64,000 nt of DNA from Pseudomonas sp. Irchel 3E13 (GTDB taxonomy: Bacteria > Pseudomonadota > Gammaproteobacteria > Pseudomonadales > Pseudomonadaceae): assembly GCF_900187455.1 (NCBI RefSeq), contig NZ_FYDX01000007.1, forward strand, positions 310,001 through 374,000. The letters run 5' to 3'. The translations under genes were made by a program, and so were the position numbers. The notes beneath the pieces are model-generated. The model made no database searches, was not told where the DNA came from, and was given only the letters and a program-made list of their open reading frames with translations. Below are positions 1-8,953 of this stretch, one piece after another (the stretch's first letter is position 1; each line of letters starts with the position of its first letter).

Positions 1-416
1 AACCAGGCATCGCCTTCCGGGCTCAATTCCACCCGGGTCAGGTACAAGCGATCCGCCAGTCCCGTCTCCAGCGCCTGCCCGTAAAGCTGCGCGCCACCGA
101 TCAGCATCAGCTCATCCACGCCCTGCTCCGCCGCCCACTGGTCGGCGCGGACGATGGCGTCTTCCAGCGAGGCGAACACTTCGGCGCCTTGCAGTTGCAG
201 GCCGGTCTGGCGGCTGACCACCAGGTTCAGCCGGCCCGGCAACGGGCGGCCCAGCGAATCCCAGGTCTTGCGACCCATGATGATCGGCTTGCCCAGGGTG
301 GTGGCCTTGAAGTACTTGAAGTCCCCCGGCAAATGCCAGGGCATGCGATTGTCGATGCCGATGACGCGGTTCTCGGCGAGGGCCGCGATCAGGCTGAGAG
401 GGCGTGATGTTTTCAT
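1..416 (-). CDS. folA: Dihydrofolate reductase (3' end cut by window)
   Basis: Reduces dihydrofolate to tetrahydrofolate with NADPH in the cytoplasm, feeding thymidylate, purine and glycine/serine one-carbon metabolism. About 138 N-terminal residues are visible of the usual ~170. The sequence shows the DHFR signature: ENRVIGIDNRMPWHLPGD near residues 15-32, with the catalytic acid probably D32, then IIMGRKTWDSLGRPLPGR and the nucleotide-binding LMLIGGAQLYGQ. The start is the ATG at 416. The gene is divergent from the DUF2868 gene, with 77 bp between the two starts. The C-terminus lies outside the window. Thymidylate synthase (thyA), its metabolic partner, lies 12 kb away on the same strand. 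Confidence 0.97.
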   Translation of the reverse strand, partial: MKTSRPLSLIAALAENRVIGIDNRMPWHLPGDFKYFKATTLGKPIIMGRKTWDSLGRPLPGRLNLVVSRQTGLQLQGAEVFASLEDAIVRADQWAAEQGVDELMLIGGAQLYGQALETGLADRLYLTRVELSPEGDAW

Positions 417-493
417 GGCGGCGAGGATAGCAAAGCCCGTTCGCGGATGCCTGGGTTATGCTTCCAGACTGACTCGCTCAACGGAAGCTGTAC

Positions 494-1873
494 GTGACTG
501 GACTGACCGACCTGGACAAGCGCTGGCTGACCGAAGCGGTGCGCCTGCGCGAAGAACACACGGGGCCCCTGGAAGATCAGGAAGCCAATCGCCGCGCTCG
601 CCAACAGGGCGGCGACCTCGCCCGGCGCATCGAACACCGCGCCCTGTTCCTGGCCGAACGCGACGGCCTGCGCCAGGCGCTGGAACACTACAAGCGCGGC
701 GCCCGCCTGGCCTTGCTGGCGCTGCTGGTTGTGGCGCTGGTCAGCGGAGCCGGGCTGGCCTTTGCCGCCCTCGGCGACGGTCAGCGTCCGGTGAATGTGT
801 TCTGGGCCCTGGGCAGCCTGCTCGGGCTCAACCTCCTGTTGCTGCTGGGCTGGGCCACCGGCCTTTCCATGGCCGGCGACCAGGGCGCGAGCCTCGGCCG
901 GCTGTGGCTCTGGCTCAGCGAAAAACTCGCCCGCGACGCCAAGGCTGCGCACCTCGCCCCGGCCCTGTTGGTGCTGCTGCAACGCCAGCGCCTCACCCGC
1001 TGGCTGCTCGGCACGTTGGTCCACGGCCTCTGGCTGCTGGCCCTGCTCGCCGCGCTGGTGTTGCTGTTGATGCTGCTCTCGACCCGGCGCTACGGCTTTG
1101 TCTGGGAAACCACCCTGCTCCAGCCCGATACCTTCGTCAGCCTGACCCAGACCCTCGGCGCCCTGCCGTCCCTGCTCGGATTCAGCACCCCGGACGCGGC
1201 GATGATCCGCGCCAGCGGCGACAGCCAGCCGGCGCTGGAACTGAGCCGCCAGGCCTGGGCCGGCTGGCTGCTCGGCGTGCTGGTGGTCTACGGCATCCTG
1301 CCGCGCCTGCTGCTGGCGGGGTTCTGTCTGTGGCGCTGGCGTCAGGGCCGCGCGCGGCTCGCCCTCGACCTCAAGCTCCCCGGCTACAGCGCCCTGCGCG
1401 AATCGTTGATGCCCAGCAGCGAACGCCTCGGCGTGAACGATGCCGCGCCCGATCAGTTGCCGCAGATCGAACGCGGCCAGGACGACGTGCAGCACGACGG
1501 TGCGCTGCTGGTGGGCCTGGAACTGGACGATCAACGCCCGTGGCCGCCCGCATTGCCGGCCTCGGTGACCAACGCCGGCGTGCTGGACAGCCGCGAATCG
1601 CGCAAGCGCCTGCTGGAACAGCTCAGCCACTTTCCTCCGGCGCGCCTGGCGATTGCCTGCGACCCACGGCGCTCGCCGGATCGCGGCAGCCTCGCACTGC
1701 TCGCCGAGCTGGCGCGCAGCGCGGCGGCCACGCGCATCTGGCTGATGCAGCCGCCACCCGGCCAGGCGCTGGACGCGGAGCGTCTGGGCGACTGGCATCA
1801 GGCCCTGGACCAGCTGGCCTTGCCCCACGCCGACACGGCACCGTTGAACTGGCTGGAGCACGGTCATGACTAA
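494..1873 (+). CDS. DUF2868 family membrane protein
   Basis: A 459-residue membrane protein of unknown function. It has a basic, helical N-terminal region (to ~residue 65), then hydrophobic helices at about 72-92, 103-127, 172-196 and 255-282, and a soluble C-terminal part. The start is a GTG preceded by GGAAG. The stop overlaps the start of the downstream GTPase gene by 8 bp, so the two are translationally coupled. I recognise the pair as the DUF2868-DUF3482 combination found next to each other in gamma-proteobacteria. By inference the membrane protein is the anchor or effector of the GTPase. No enzymatic motif was seen. Confidence 0.85.
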   Translation: MTGLTDLDKRWLTEAVRLREEHTGPLEDQEANRRARQQGGDLARRIEHRALFLAERDGLRQALEHYKRGARLALLALLVVALVSGAGLAFAALGDGQRPVNVFWALGSLLGLNLLLLLGWATGLSMAGDQGASLGRLWLWLSEKLARDAKAAHLAPALLVLLQRQRLTRWLLGTLVHGLWLLALLAALVLLLMLLSTRRYGFVWETTLLQPDTFVSLTQTLGALPSLLGFSTPDAAMIRASGDSQPALELSRQAWAGWLLGVLVVYGILPRLLLAGFCLWRWRQGRARLALDLKLPGYSALRESLMPSSERLGVNDAAPDQLPQIERGQDDVQHDGALLVGLELDDQRPWPPALPASVTNAGVLDSRESRKRLLEQLSHFPPARLAIACDPRRSPDRGSLALLAELARSAAATRIWLMQPPPGQALDAERLGDWHQALDQLALPHADTAPLNWLEHGHD

Positions 1874-3230
1874 AGCGCTGAAGCTGGCCGTGGTCGGCCA
1901 CACCAATGTCGGCAAGACCTCGCTGCTGCGGACCCTGACCCGCGATGTCGGCTTCGGCGAAGTGTCCCATCGCCCCAGCACCACCCGACATGTCGAAGGT
2001 GCGCGGCTGTCGGTGGACGGCCAGCCGCTGCTGGAGCTGTACGACACGCCCGGCCTGGAAGACGCCATCGCCCTGCTCGATTATCTGGAACGGCTGGAAC
2101 GCCCCGGTGAGCGCCTCGACGGCCCGGCCCGGCTCGAACGCTTCCTGCAGAGCAGCGAGGCGCGCCAGCGCTTCGAACAGGAGGCCAAAGTGTTGCGCCA
2201 GTTGCAGGCCAGCGACGCCGGGCTGTATGTGATCGACGCCCGCGAACCGGTGCTGGCCAAGTACCGCGACGAACTGGAAGTGCTCGCCGGTTGCGGCAAA
2301 CCGCTGCTGCCGGTGCTCAATTTCGTCGCCAGCAGCGACCACCGCGAACCCGACTGGCGTGAGGCCCTGGCCCGGTTGGGGCTGCACGCACTGGTGCGCT
2401 TCGACAGCGTCGCACCACCGGAAGACGGCGAACGACGGCTGTACGAAAGCCTCGCCCTGATGCTGGAAAACGCCCGCCCGGCCCTGCAACGGCTGATCGA
2501 CGACCAGCAGGCGCAACGCCAGCTCCGCCGGCACAGCGGCAAACGCCTGATCGCCGAACTGCTGGTGGATTGCGCCGCCTGCCGACGCAGCGTGGTGGCC
2601 AAGCCAGACGAAGAGGCCGCCGCCGTGCGCGAACTGCGCGAAACCATTCGCCAACGTGAGCAACGCTGCGTCGAAGCGCTGCTCAAGCTGTATGCCTTCC
2701 GCCGCGAAGACGCCAACGCCAGCGACCTGCCGCTGCTGGACGGGCGCTGGGGCGATGACCTGTTCAATCCGGAAACCCTCAAGCAACTGGGCATTCGCCT
2801 GGGCGGCGGTGTTGTGGCGGGTGCCGCGGCCGGCGCCGGGATCGACCTCGCGGTCGGCGGCCTGACCCTCGGCGTCGCCGCGCTGGCCGGGGCCATCGCC
2901 GGTGGCGCGCTGGGCACGGCGCGCAGCTATGGTTCGCGGTTGCTGGGCAAACTCAAGGGACAACAGGAACTGACCGTGGACGATGCGGTGTTGCGCCTGC
3001 TCGCGGTGCGGCAGAAACAGCTGCTTCAAGCGCTGGACAGCCGCGGGCACGCAGCGATGAACCGGATCAAGCTGGACACCCCGCCTGACCAAACCTGGCG
3101 CGACGGCAAACTGCCGGCGGCGCTGAGCAAGGCGCGGGCGCATCCGCAGTGGTCGTCGTTGAATCCGGGGGCCAGGTTGAGTCAGGCGGAGCGGCTGGAG
3201 CAGATTGAAGCGCTGGTATTGGAGATCTAG
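1866..3230 (+). CDS. DUF3482 family GTPase
   Basis: A predicted Era/TrmE-like GTPase of 454 residues. The P-loop GHTNVGKTS is at residues 11-19 and the G3 motif DTPG at 60-63, followed by a long helical region (~75-310). A glycine/alanine-rich hydrophobic segment lies at about 313-350 and looks like a membrane-inserting hairpin. The position where a G4 NKxD motif is expected reads VLNFVASSD, so guanine specificity is not clear from sequence. It is coupled by an 8-bp overlap to the upstream DUF2868 membrane protein, so the two probably act together at the inner membrane. The cellular role is unknown. Confidence 0.85.
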   Translation: MTKALKLAVVGHTNVGKTSLLRTLTRDVGFGEVSHRPSTTRHVEGARLSVDGQPLLELYDTPGLEDAIALLDYLERLERPGERLDGPARLERFLQSSEARQRFEQEAKVLRQLQASDAGLYVIDAREPVLAKYRDELEVLAGCGKPLLPVLNFVASSDHREPDWREALARLGLHALVRFDSVAPPEDGERRLYESLALMLENARPALQRLIDDQQAQRQLRRHSGKRLIAELLVDCAACRRSVVAKPDEEAAAVRELRETIRQREQRCVEALLKLYAFRREDANASDLPLLDGRWGDDLFNPETLKQLGIRLGGGVVAGAAAGAGIDLAVGGLTLGVAALAGAIAGGALGTARSYGSRLLGKLKGQQELTVDDAVLRLLAVRQKQLLQALDSRGHAAMNRIKLDTPPDQTWRDGKLPAALSKARAHPQWSSLNPGARLSQAERLEQIEALVLEI

Positions 3231-3259
3231 GCCGACCTTATGGCCCGTCAGTAAACCAA

Positions 3260-3601
3260 GTAATGGCGACCAAGTGCTAGCCTCCAGGTGTTTAGCGCTC
3301 TCAAGATCGAGCGCCGCCCGCGCGGCGCATCGCGAGCAAGCTCGCTCCTACATCGGTTGCAACGTGCCATGGCCTGACAGAGAGGTGTTGCCTGCCCTTG
3401 GCGCTTGGCGATGAATCGCGGGGAGGCTGTTGAAGCCGACTCGATACCGCGTCGTGCAAACAAGGCGGTCAACCATGGCCTGACAGACATTGGCGCGTTG
3501 CAACAAATGTAGGAGCGAGCTCGCTCGCGATGCGCCGCGCGGGCGGTGCTCGATCTTGAGAGCGCTGAAGAACTATCGGCTAGCACTTGGTGGCCATGAC
3601 C
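3260..3601. repeat. Long REPIN-type palindrome in a 529-bp gene-free gap
   Basis: The gap 3231-3759 carries no convincing gene. Its main content is an imperfect inverted repeat: left arm 3260-3369, right arm 3491-3601, each about 110 bp, around a ~120-bp centre. Each arm contains a REP core (cgcgagcaagctcgctcctac and its complement), a G+C-rich stretch (gcccgcgcggcgc), and flanks matching on both sides (accaagtgctagcc; gttgcaac). The centre also repeats ccatggcctgacaga directly, at about 3367 and 3473. This is longer than an ordinary REP pair and may be a compound REPIN or a non-autonomous element. Confidence 0.8.
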
Positions 3602-3664
3602 AGATCCTCTGACAGGCAACTCGTGGCCGTCACACAATTCCAAGATGTGTAGATACCCATGCCT

Positions 3665-3684
3665 ATCGCTGGCAAGCCAGCGAT
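3665..3684. repeat. Short REP-like hairpin
   Basis: ATCGCTGGC and GCCAGCGAT form a 9-bp perfect stem around an AA loop, followed by GAGGCC. The same motif recurs at 29231-29256. This is a common short extragenic palindrome in pseudomonads. It lies between the long REPIN and the end of the FAD oxidoreductase gene. Confidence 0.7.
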
Positions 3685-3759
3685 GAGGCCCTCAACCTGA
3701 TCGCAAAAGAAGCTCAATGGCCTTTGCCTTGAGCCCCCCGCGGGTCCATCACCCGCACC

Positions 3760-4887
3760 TCACGACACCTCGCCCAGCAACCGCGCCAGGTGCTGCTCGG
3801 CCAGCGCCGGGCCGACGCTCATGCCGACGCCGGTGTGCATCAGCGCGGCGCTGATTCCCGGCGCGACCGGCAGCAACGAGAACGGCCCCGGACCACCCGA
3901 GCCGTAAACGCCCTGCCAGCGCTCGACCACCTCGATGCGCCCGCCGAGGGTGTGCTCGGCCAGCTCGATCATCCAGTTGTCGACCTGTTCGGCGTTGAAC
4001 GGCGAAGCATCGCTGCCGTAGGCGTGAGAGTCGCCGATGATCAACTCGCCGTGGGGCGTGGGGCTGATCAGCAGGTGGATGCCATGTTCCAGCAGATGCG
4101 GGCTGTGGGACTCGACCCGCTCGCGCAGGGCCGCGGCCTGCGGCAGGTCGGCGTAGGCGCCGTAATGCAGGCAGCTCAGGCCGGTGAGCAACGAGTGCTG
4201 CAAGTCCAGCTGGAAGCGCGGACGGGCGCGGAGCATTTGCAGGCGGCAGACCTGCGGTTGCAGCGCGGCCATCGGCTCGGCCAGCAGGGTCTGGTAGTCG
4301 TGACCGGAGCAGACCACGATCTGTCCACCGCTGAAGGTGCCGGCCGTGGTGCTCAGGCGCCCCGGCTCGATATCCCGGACCAAGGTGGAGAAGTGGAACT
4401 CGACACCCATCTGCTCGCGCAGCCAGGCCACCAGGGTCGGCAGGGCTTCGCGGGAATAGAGTTGCTGGTCTTCCAGACCATGCAGAGCGGCGCGGTGATG
4501 GCTGAAACGGCCATCGTAGAGGGCGTTGAGTTCAGCGCCTTCGAGCAGGCGGGCCGGGTAGCCGTATTCGACGGCGCGGCTATCGCAGAAGGCTTCCAGC
4601 ACGTCCCGTTCTTGCGCGGTGCGCGCCAGCAGCAGCGAGCCGTTGCGCTTGAGGGCGAAGCCGGCGTGTTCGGCCCAGTGGGCCCAGAGCGGACGGCTGG
4701 CGCGGGCGAGGTCGAGCATCTGGCCCGGCGGCTGGCCGCTGACCAGCGCTTGGCCGAAGTTGCGCACCGAGGCGCCGAGCGGTGTGGCGCTGCGCTCGAA
4801 GACCTTCACCCGCAGGCCGCGACGGGCGGCGGCGTAGGCGTGGGAGAGGCCGAGGATGCCGGCGCCGACAATCAGGAAATCGGTCAT
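3760..4887 (-). CDS. FAD-dependent oxidoreductase, phosphonate-associated (TIGR03364 type)
   Basis: A 375-residue D-amino-acid-oxidase-fold flavoenzyme. The N-terminus MTDFLIVGAGILGLSHAYAA carries the GxGxxG dinucleotide motif (residues 8-13). The C-terminal GVGMSVGPALAEQHLARLL is typical of the DAO fold. I chose the start at 4887 because an AGGAC box precedes it and the Rossmann motif then begins at residue 4; a longer open frame upstream adds a non-homologous leader. It is the last gene of the putative aminoethylphosphonate transport cluster. Members of this family found with phosphonate genes include oxidases of N-methyl-2-aminoethylphosphonate (PbfD type), so that substrate class is likely. 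The exact substrate is inferred. Confidence 0.8.
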   Translation of the reverse strand: MTDFLIVGAGILGLSHAYAAARRGLRVKVFERSATPLGASVRNFGQALVSGQPPGQMLDLARASRPLWAHWAEHAGFALKRNGSLLLARTAQERDVLEAFCDSRAVEYGYPARLLEGAELNALYDGRFSHHRAALHGLEDQQLYSREALPTLVAWLREQMGVEFHFSTLVRDIEPGRLSTTAGTFSGGQIVVCSGHDYQTLLAEPMAALQPQVCRLQMLRARPRFQLDLQHSLLTGLSCLHYGAYADLPQAAALRERVESHSPHLLEHGIHLLISPTPHGELIIGDSHAYGSDASPFNAEQVDNWMIELAEHTLGGRIEVVERWQGVYGSGGPGPFSLLPVAPGISAALMHTGVGMSVGPALAEQHLARLLGEVS

Positions 4888-4920
4888 TTCAGGTCCTGCA
4901 GTGTGATCAGTTCTAAAAGC

Positions 4921-4954
4921 ATCGCCGCGGTTCGGGGCGCCGAACCGCGGCGAT
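4921..4954. repeat. REP-core hairpin between cluster genes
   Basis: A perfect 14-bp stem (4921-4934 with 4941-4954) around GGGCGC, containing the gcgccgaacc REP core seen elsewhere in the window. It sits 7 bp after the stop codon of the binding protein gene and before the oxidoreductase. It may protect the upstream mRNA or partially terminate transcription, lowering oxidoreductase expression relative to the binding protein. Confidence 0.7.
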
Positions 4955-4961
4955 AAGGCCA

Positions 4962-5987
4962 TTACTGCTGGGCAACCTTCTCCGACTTGCCGTCATACCG
5001 CTTGCGCCACTCGCTCAGAATCTGGTCGCGGTTCTTCGAAGCCCAGGCAAAGTCGTTCTTGATCAGGCGCTGTTCGTAGTCCGCCGGCAGTTCGGTCTGC
5101 GGCTTGGCGATGCCCGGCTGGGCCAGCACGGCGAAGTTTTCCTTGTACAGCTCCATCGCCGCCGGGCTGGCGGAGAAGTCGGCCAGGCGCTTGGCCGCCG
5201 CTTCGTTCGGGGTACCCTTGATCACCGCGGTAGCCTCGATCTCCCAGCCCAGGCCTTCTTTCGGCAGCACGATGTCCAGCGGCGCGCCCTGGCGCTTGAG
5301 CTGCACGGCCGGGTATTCGAAGGAGATGCCGATCGGGAACTCACCCGCGGCCGCCAGCTTGCACGGTTTGGAACCGGAGTGAACGTACTGGCCGATATTC
5401 TGGTGCAGGGCGTCCATGTAGGCCCAGCCCTGCGGCTCGCCGAAGGTCTGCAGCCAGGCGCTGACGTCGAGGAAGCCGGTGCCGGACGACGCCGGGTTAG
5501 GCATGACGATCTTGCCCTTGTACTCGGGCTTGGTCAGGTCCTGCCAGCTCACTGGCTTGGTCAGGCCCTGCTTCTCGGCTTCGACGGTGTTGAAGCAGAT
5601 GGTCGCGGCCCACACGTCCATGCCGACCCAGGCCGGCGGGTTGGCGGGGTCGCGGTAGTTGCCGCCAATCTTGCCCAGATCCTTGGGCGCATAGCTTTGC
5701 AGCATGCCCTGCTGATCGAGGATCGCCAGGCTCGATGCAGCCAGGCCCCACACGGCATCGGCCTGCGGACGGTCTTTCTCGGCCAGCAGTTTGGCGGTGA
5801 TGATCCCCGTGGAGTCACGCACCCACTTGATCTCGATGTCCGGGTTGGCCTTTTCGAACGCCTGCTTGTAGCTCTTGAGCTGTTCGGCTTCCAGCGCGGT
5901 GTAGACCGTCAGCGAGGTCTGGGCGGCGCTGGCCTGCAGGCTGAACACGGAGAGGACGGCAGCGGCAAGAGCGAGTGGCTTGAACAT
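4962..5987 (-). CDS. Putative 2-aminoethylphosphonate ABC transporter substrate-binding protein
   Basis: A 341-residue periplasmic binding protein. Residues 1-21 form a signal peptide (MFKPLALAAAVLSVFSLQASA), followed by the mature start QTSLTVYTALEAEQLKSYK, the signature of the Fe3+/phosphonate-type (extracellular solute-binding family 1) group. The sequence resembles the PhnS2-like proteins (TIGR03261) and sits directly after the matching permease and ATPase genes. It would capture the phosphonate in the periplasm and deliver it to the fused permease. Ligand assignment rests on family resemblance and on the LysR and FAD-oxidoreductase neighbours, not on visible ligand residues. Confidence 0.85.
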   Translation of the reverse strand: MFKPLALAAAVLSVFSLQASAAQTSLTVYTALEAEQLKSYKQAFEKANPDIEIKWVRDSTGIITAKLLAEKDRPQADAVWGLAASSLAILDQQGMLQSYAPKDLGKIGGNYRDPANPPAWVGMDVWAATICFNTVEAEKQGLTKPVSWQDLTKPEYKGKIVMPNPASSGTGFLDVSAWLQTFGEPQGWAYMDALHQNIGQYVHSGSKPCKLAAAGEFPIGISFEYPAVQLKRQGAPLDIVLPKEGLGWEIEATAVIKGTPNEAAAKRLADFSASPAAMELYKENFAVLAQPGIAKPQTELPADYEQRLIKNDFAWASKNRDQILSEWRKRYDGKSEKVAQQ

Positions 5988-6033
5988 GATGCGGTTCCTT
6001 TGAAGGGACGTTGGTCAGGTTGGGTTGGCGCAA

Positions 6034-7758
6034 TCAATGGCCCGGCGCGCGCTGGCGCCAGGCCTGGGAACGGCTGAGCAGGCCGCGGGAGGCCCAGGCC
6101 AGCAGCAGCGACACGGCCGCGCTGGTCAGCAAAATCAGGGTCGACATGGCGGCCGCGCCGCCGACGTTGCCGGCGTCGTCCATGTTCAGCACGGCGACGG
6201 CGGCGAGAATGGTGTCCGGGCTGTAGAGGAAGATTGCCGCCGACACCGTGGTCATCGCCGAGACGAACAGGTAGCGAATGATGTCCAGCAGCGCCGGCAG
6301 GCAAATCGGCACGGTGACCCGCATGAAGTGCCGGTACAGCGGCGCTTTCAGCGACAGCGCGGCGGCTTCGAACTCGCCGTCGAGCTGGCGCAAGGCGGTG
6401 GTGGCGGTCATCTGCGCGGTGGTCAGGTAGTGAGCGACGGTGCACATCACCAGCAGCGCCATGGTTCCGTACAACACATGCAGCGGGTTGCCCGGCAGGT
6501 TGAAGAAGAAGACGTAACCCAGGCCCAGCACCAGCCCCGGCACGGCCATCGGCACAAAACTGAGCAGGCGCAGGATCAGGTTGAGGGCGCGCTGGCCGCG
6601 GGTCTTCTCCATCAGGTAGGCACCGGTGAAGATCGCCACGCTGCCGATCAGCGCGGTGCCAACCGCCATGGTCAGGCTGTTGCGGTAGGCCAGCCAGCCG
6701 CCGCCCGCGGTTTCATCGAACTGGTAGTGCTTGAGCGACAGCGACAGGTTGTAAGGCCAGAACTTCACCAGCGACGAGTACACCGCCATGCCCACCACCA
6801 GCAACAGAACGGCGCAGACCAGCAATACGATGGCGAGGAAACAGGCATCGCGACGCCGCGACACAGCCGGTTCGAACACTTGCGCCCGGCCGCTCATGGC
6901 CTCGCCCTGACGGCGGCGCAGCCAGGCATCGACGCCGAAGCTGAGCAGCGCCGGGATCAACAGCACCATGCCGATCAGTGCGCCGCGACCGAACTGCTGC
7001 TGTCCGACCACCGCCTTATAGGCTTCCAGCGCCAGCACCTGATAATCGCCGCCGACCACAACGGGCACGCCGAAGTCGGTGATGGTCAGGGTGAACACCA
7101 GGCAGAACGCGGCGAACACGGCCTGGCGGGTGGCCGGCCAGGTGATGCTGTGGAATGCCCGCCACGGCCCGGCGCCCATGCTGGACGCGGCGTCGAACAG
7201 GCGCGCATCGGCCAGCGACAAGGCCGACAGCAGGATCATCAGCGCATGCGGGAAGGTGTAGATCGCCTCGCCCAACACGATGCCCCAGAAGCCATAGATG
7301 TTGTCGCTGAGCAGCCCGCGCAGCAGGCCCTGGTTACCGAACAGATAGACCAGCGCAATGGCCGGCAACATCGACGGCGCCAGCAACGGCAGCAGGGAAA
7401 TCCCGCGCCACACGGCCTTGCCCGGAATCAGGGTGCGTTGCAGGGCGTAGGCGAACAGGTAGGCCAGCGGTACGACGATGGCCGCGACGCTGACGGAAAC
7501 CTTGAGGCTGTTGCCGAGCAACCAGTGGAAGTTCTCGCTGGCGAACAGCGCGCGCGCCGCGACCAGGCCGCCGCCTTGTCCGGCGTCGCCGCTGAAGCCG
7601 CGCCAGAAGATCGCCAGCAGCGGCATCAGCACCGAAATGGCGAGGAAGATCAGCAGCAACCATTTGCCGCCGACCACGAACAGACGATCACCGAACGCAA
7701 CACCGCTGCGCGACCTGGCTTTCGCATGAGCGATCGGCAGGGCGATTGGCGCGGCCAT
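6034..7758 (-). CDS. Putative 2-aminoethylphosphonate ABC transporter permease (fused)
   Basis: A 574-residue inner-membrane permease with two fused binding-protein-dependent transport domains, about 12 transmembrane helices in all. The EAA-type loops are visible in each half (for example GAGPWRAFHSITWPATRQA in the first and AAALSLKAPLYRHFMRVTVP in the second). The start at 7758 (MAAPIALPIAH) lies 1 nt from the ATPase stop codon, so the two are translationally coupled; the longer open frame upstream lies inside the ATPase gene. The family matches PhnU2-like permeases (TIGR03262). It forms the channel of the importer with the ATPase upstream and the binding protein downstream. Confidence 0.87.
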   Translation of the reverse strand: MAAPIALPIAHAKARSRSGVAFGDRLFVVGGKWLLLIFLAISVLMPLLAIFWRGFSGDAGQGGGLVAARALFASENFHWLLGNSLKVSVSVAAIVVPLAYLFAYALQRTLIPGKAVWRGISLLPLLAPSMLPAIALVYLFGNQGLLRGLLSDNIYGFWGIVLGEAIYTFPHALMILLSALSLADARLFDAASSMGAGPWRAFHSITWPATRQAVFAAFCLVFTLTITDFGVPVVVGGDYQVLALEAYKAVVGQQQFGRGALIGMVLLIPALLSFGVDAWLRRRQGEAMSGRAQVFEPAVSRRRDACFLAIVLLVCAVLLLVVGMAVYSSLVKFWPYNLSLSLKHYQFDETAGGGWLAYRNSLTMAVGTALIGSVAIFTGAYLMEKTRGQRALNLILRLLSFVPMAVPGLVLGLGYVFFFNLPGNPLHVLYGTMALLVMCTVAHYLTTAQMTATTALRQLDGEFEAAALSLKAPLYRHFMRVTVPICLPALLDIIRYLFVSAMTTVSAAIFLYSPDTILAAVAVLNMDDAGNVGGAAAMSTLILLTSAAVSLLLAWASRGLLSRSQAWRQRAPGH

Positions 7759-7759
7759 C

Positions 7760-8824
7760 TCAGGCAAACACCTGGAGGCTGCGCGGCGGAAGCGCCACCC
7801 AGATATCTTGCGAACCCAGTTGCGGCATGGCTTCTGGCGCCACTTCGGCGAGCAGGGCATGACCGGGCAACTGGTGCAGCTCGAAACTCATGCGGCAGCG
7901 ATTGCCGAGGAAGGTGATTTCGCGCAGGCGCGCCGGGAACAGGTTTTCTTCATGCACGATCGGGTTGACGCTGATCGCCTCGGGGCGGCAGAACAACCGA
8001 CCGCTACCGCTGGCCCGCGCGCCGGGGGCCAGGCGCAGGTTGAGGCCGCCGACCTGGGCGTGGCTGTCGCTGCAACGCTGGAACGGCAGCCAGTTGCCCT
8101 GGCCGATGAACTCGGCGACGAACGGCGTAGCCGGCTTGTCGTAGATTTCCTGGGCGGTGGCGTACTGCTCGACCTGGCCGTTGTTCATCACGGCAATGCG
8201 GTCGGCCATCAGCATGGCCTCGTCCTGGTTGTGGGTCACCATCAGGGTGGTGATGCCGAGCTGACGCTGCAGTTGGCGCAGCTCGGTGCAGAGGTGTTCA
8301 CGAACCCGGGCGTCGAGGGCCGACATCGGCTCGTCCAGCAACAGCAGCGACGGTGCTGGCGCCAGGGCGCGGGCCAGCGCGACGCGCTGTTGCTGGCCGC
8401 CGGAGAGTTGGCCGGGGTATTTCTTCTCGCTGCCAATCAGGCCCACCAACTCAAGCATCTGGCCGACGCGCTCGCGCACTTCATTGCGGCCAGCCCCCGC
8501 CAGGCCGTAGGCGATATTGGCTTCGACGGTGAGATTGGGGAACAGCGCGTAAGACTGGAACAGGATGCCGTAGTCACGGGCCTGGGGCGGCAGGGTAGAA
8601 ATATCACGCTCGCCGATGCTCAGCTCACCGCGATCCTGACGTTCGAGCCCGGCGATGCAGCGCAGCAGCGTGGTCTTGCCGCAGCCGGACGGGCCGAGTA
8701 GGCAGACCAGTTCACCGGCGGCGACATCGAGGGAGACATCGTTCAACGCCGTGAACGCGCCGAAGCGCTTGTGGATACCGCGAATGCGCAGTTGGGCGCC
8801 GGGATTTGCGAGCGTGTTGTTCAT
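7760..8824 (-). CDS. Putative 2-aminoethylphosphonate ABC transporter ATP-binding protein
   Basis: A 354-residue ABC ATPase. It has Walker [10 protein letters not shown] (about residues 44-52), Q-loop [11 protein letters not shown], signature [16 protein letters not shown], Walker [13 protein letters not shown], and the H-loop in [12 protein letters not shown]-terminal TOBE/OB regulatory region starts at about residue 270. It belongs to the Pot/PhnT-like branch (TIGR03258). It is the first gene of the three-gene transporter. The 129-bp gap to the upstream LysR gene (8825-8953) probably holds the promoter and the LysR site, but I could not define either. Confidence 0.87.
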   Translation of the reverse strand: MNNTLANPGAQLRIRGIHKRFGAFTALNDVSLDVAAGELVCLLGPSGCGKTTLLRCIAGLERQDRGELSIGERDISTLPPQARDYGILFQSYALFPNLTVEANIAYGLAGAGRNEVRERVGQMLELVGLIGSEKKYPGQLSGGQQQRVALARALAPAPSLLLLDEPMSALDARVREHLCTELRQLQRQLGITTLMVTHNQDEAMLMADRIAVMNNGQVEQYATAQEIYDKPATPFVAEFIGQGNWLPFQRCSDSHAQVGGLNLRLAPGARASGSGRLFCRPEAISVNPIVHEENLFPARLREITFLGNRCRMSFELHQLPGHALLAEVAPEAMPQLGSQDIWVALPPRSLQVFA

Positions 8825-8953
8825 GACAGGACCTCACCGTACAGATGAGGGTCATGCTAGGGAGGGTTTAAGAAGGTTCTGTGGCGTTGGGGCAAAAGCT
8901 GGTGATAGTGGTATTGGCAGATTTTGTTTGGTGGTCATGAGGGCAAAGAAGAA

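Noticed and set aside
154..2068. Long open frames overlapping the DUF2868 gene in other frames
   Set aside because: Their translations are rich in Arg, Pro and Ala or Gln and lack recognisable domains; the DUF2868-GTPase pair explains the region.
3248..3643. A 131-codon frame in the REPIN gap
   Set aside because: It consists mainly of translated palindrome arms; the repeated peptide segments reflect the repeat, not a gene.
6025..7917. A 630-codon frame antisense to the phosphonate permease
   Set aside because: Gln/His/Arg-rich, low-complexity translation typical of antisense shadows; the permease has clear membrane helices.
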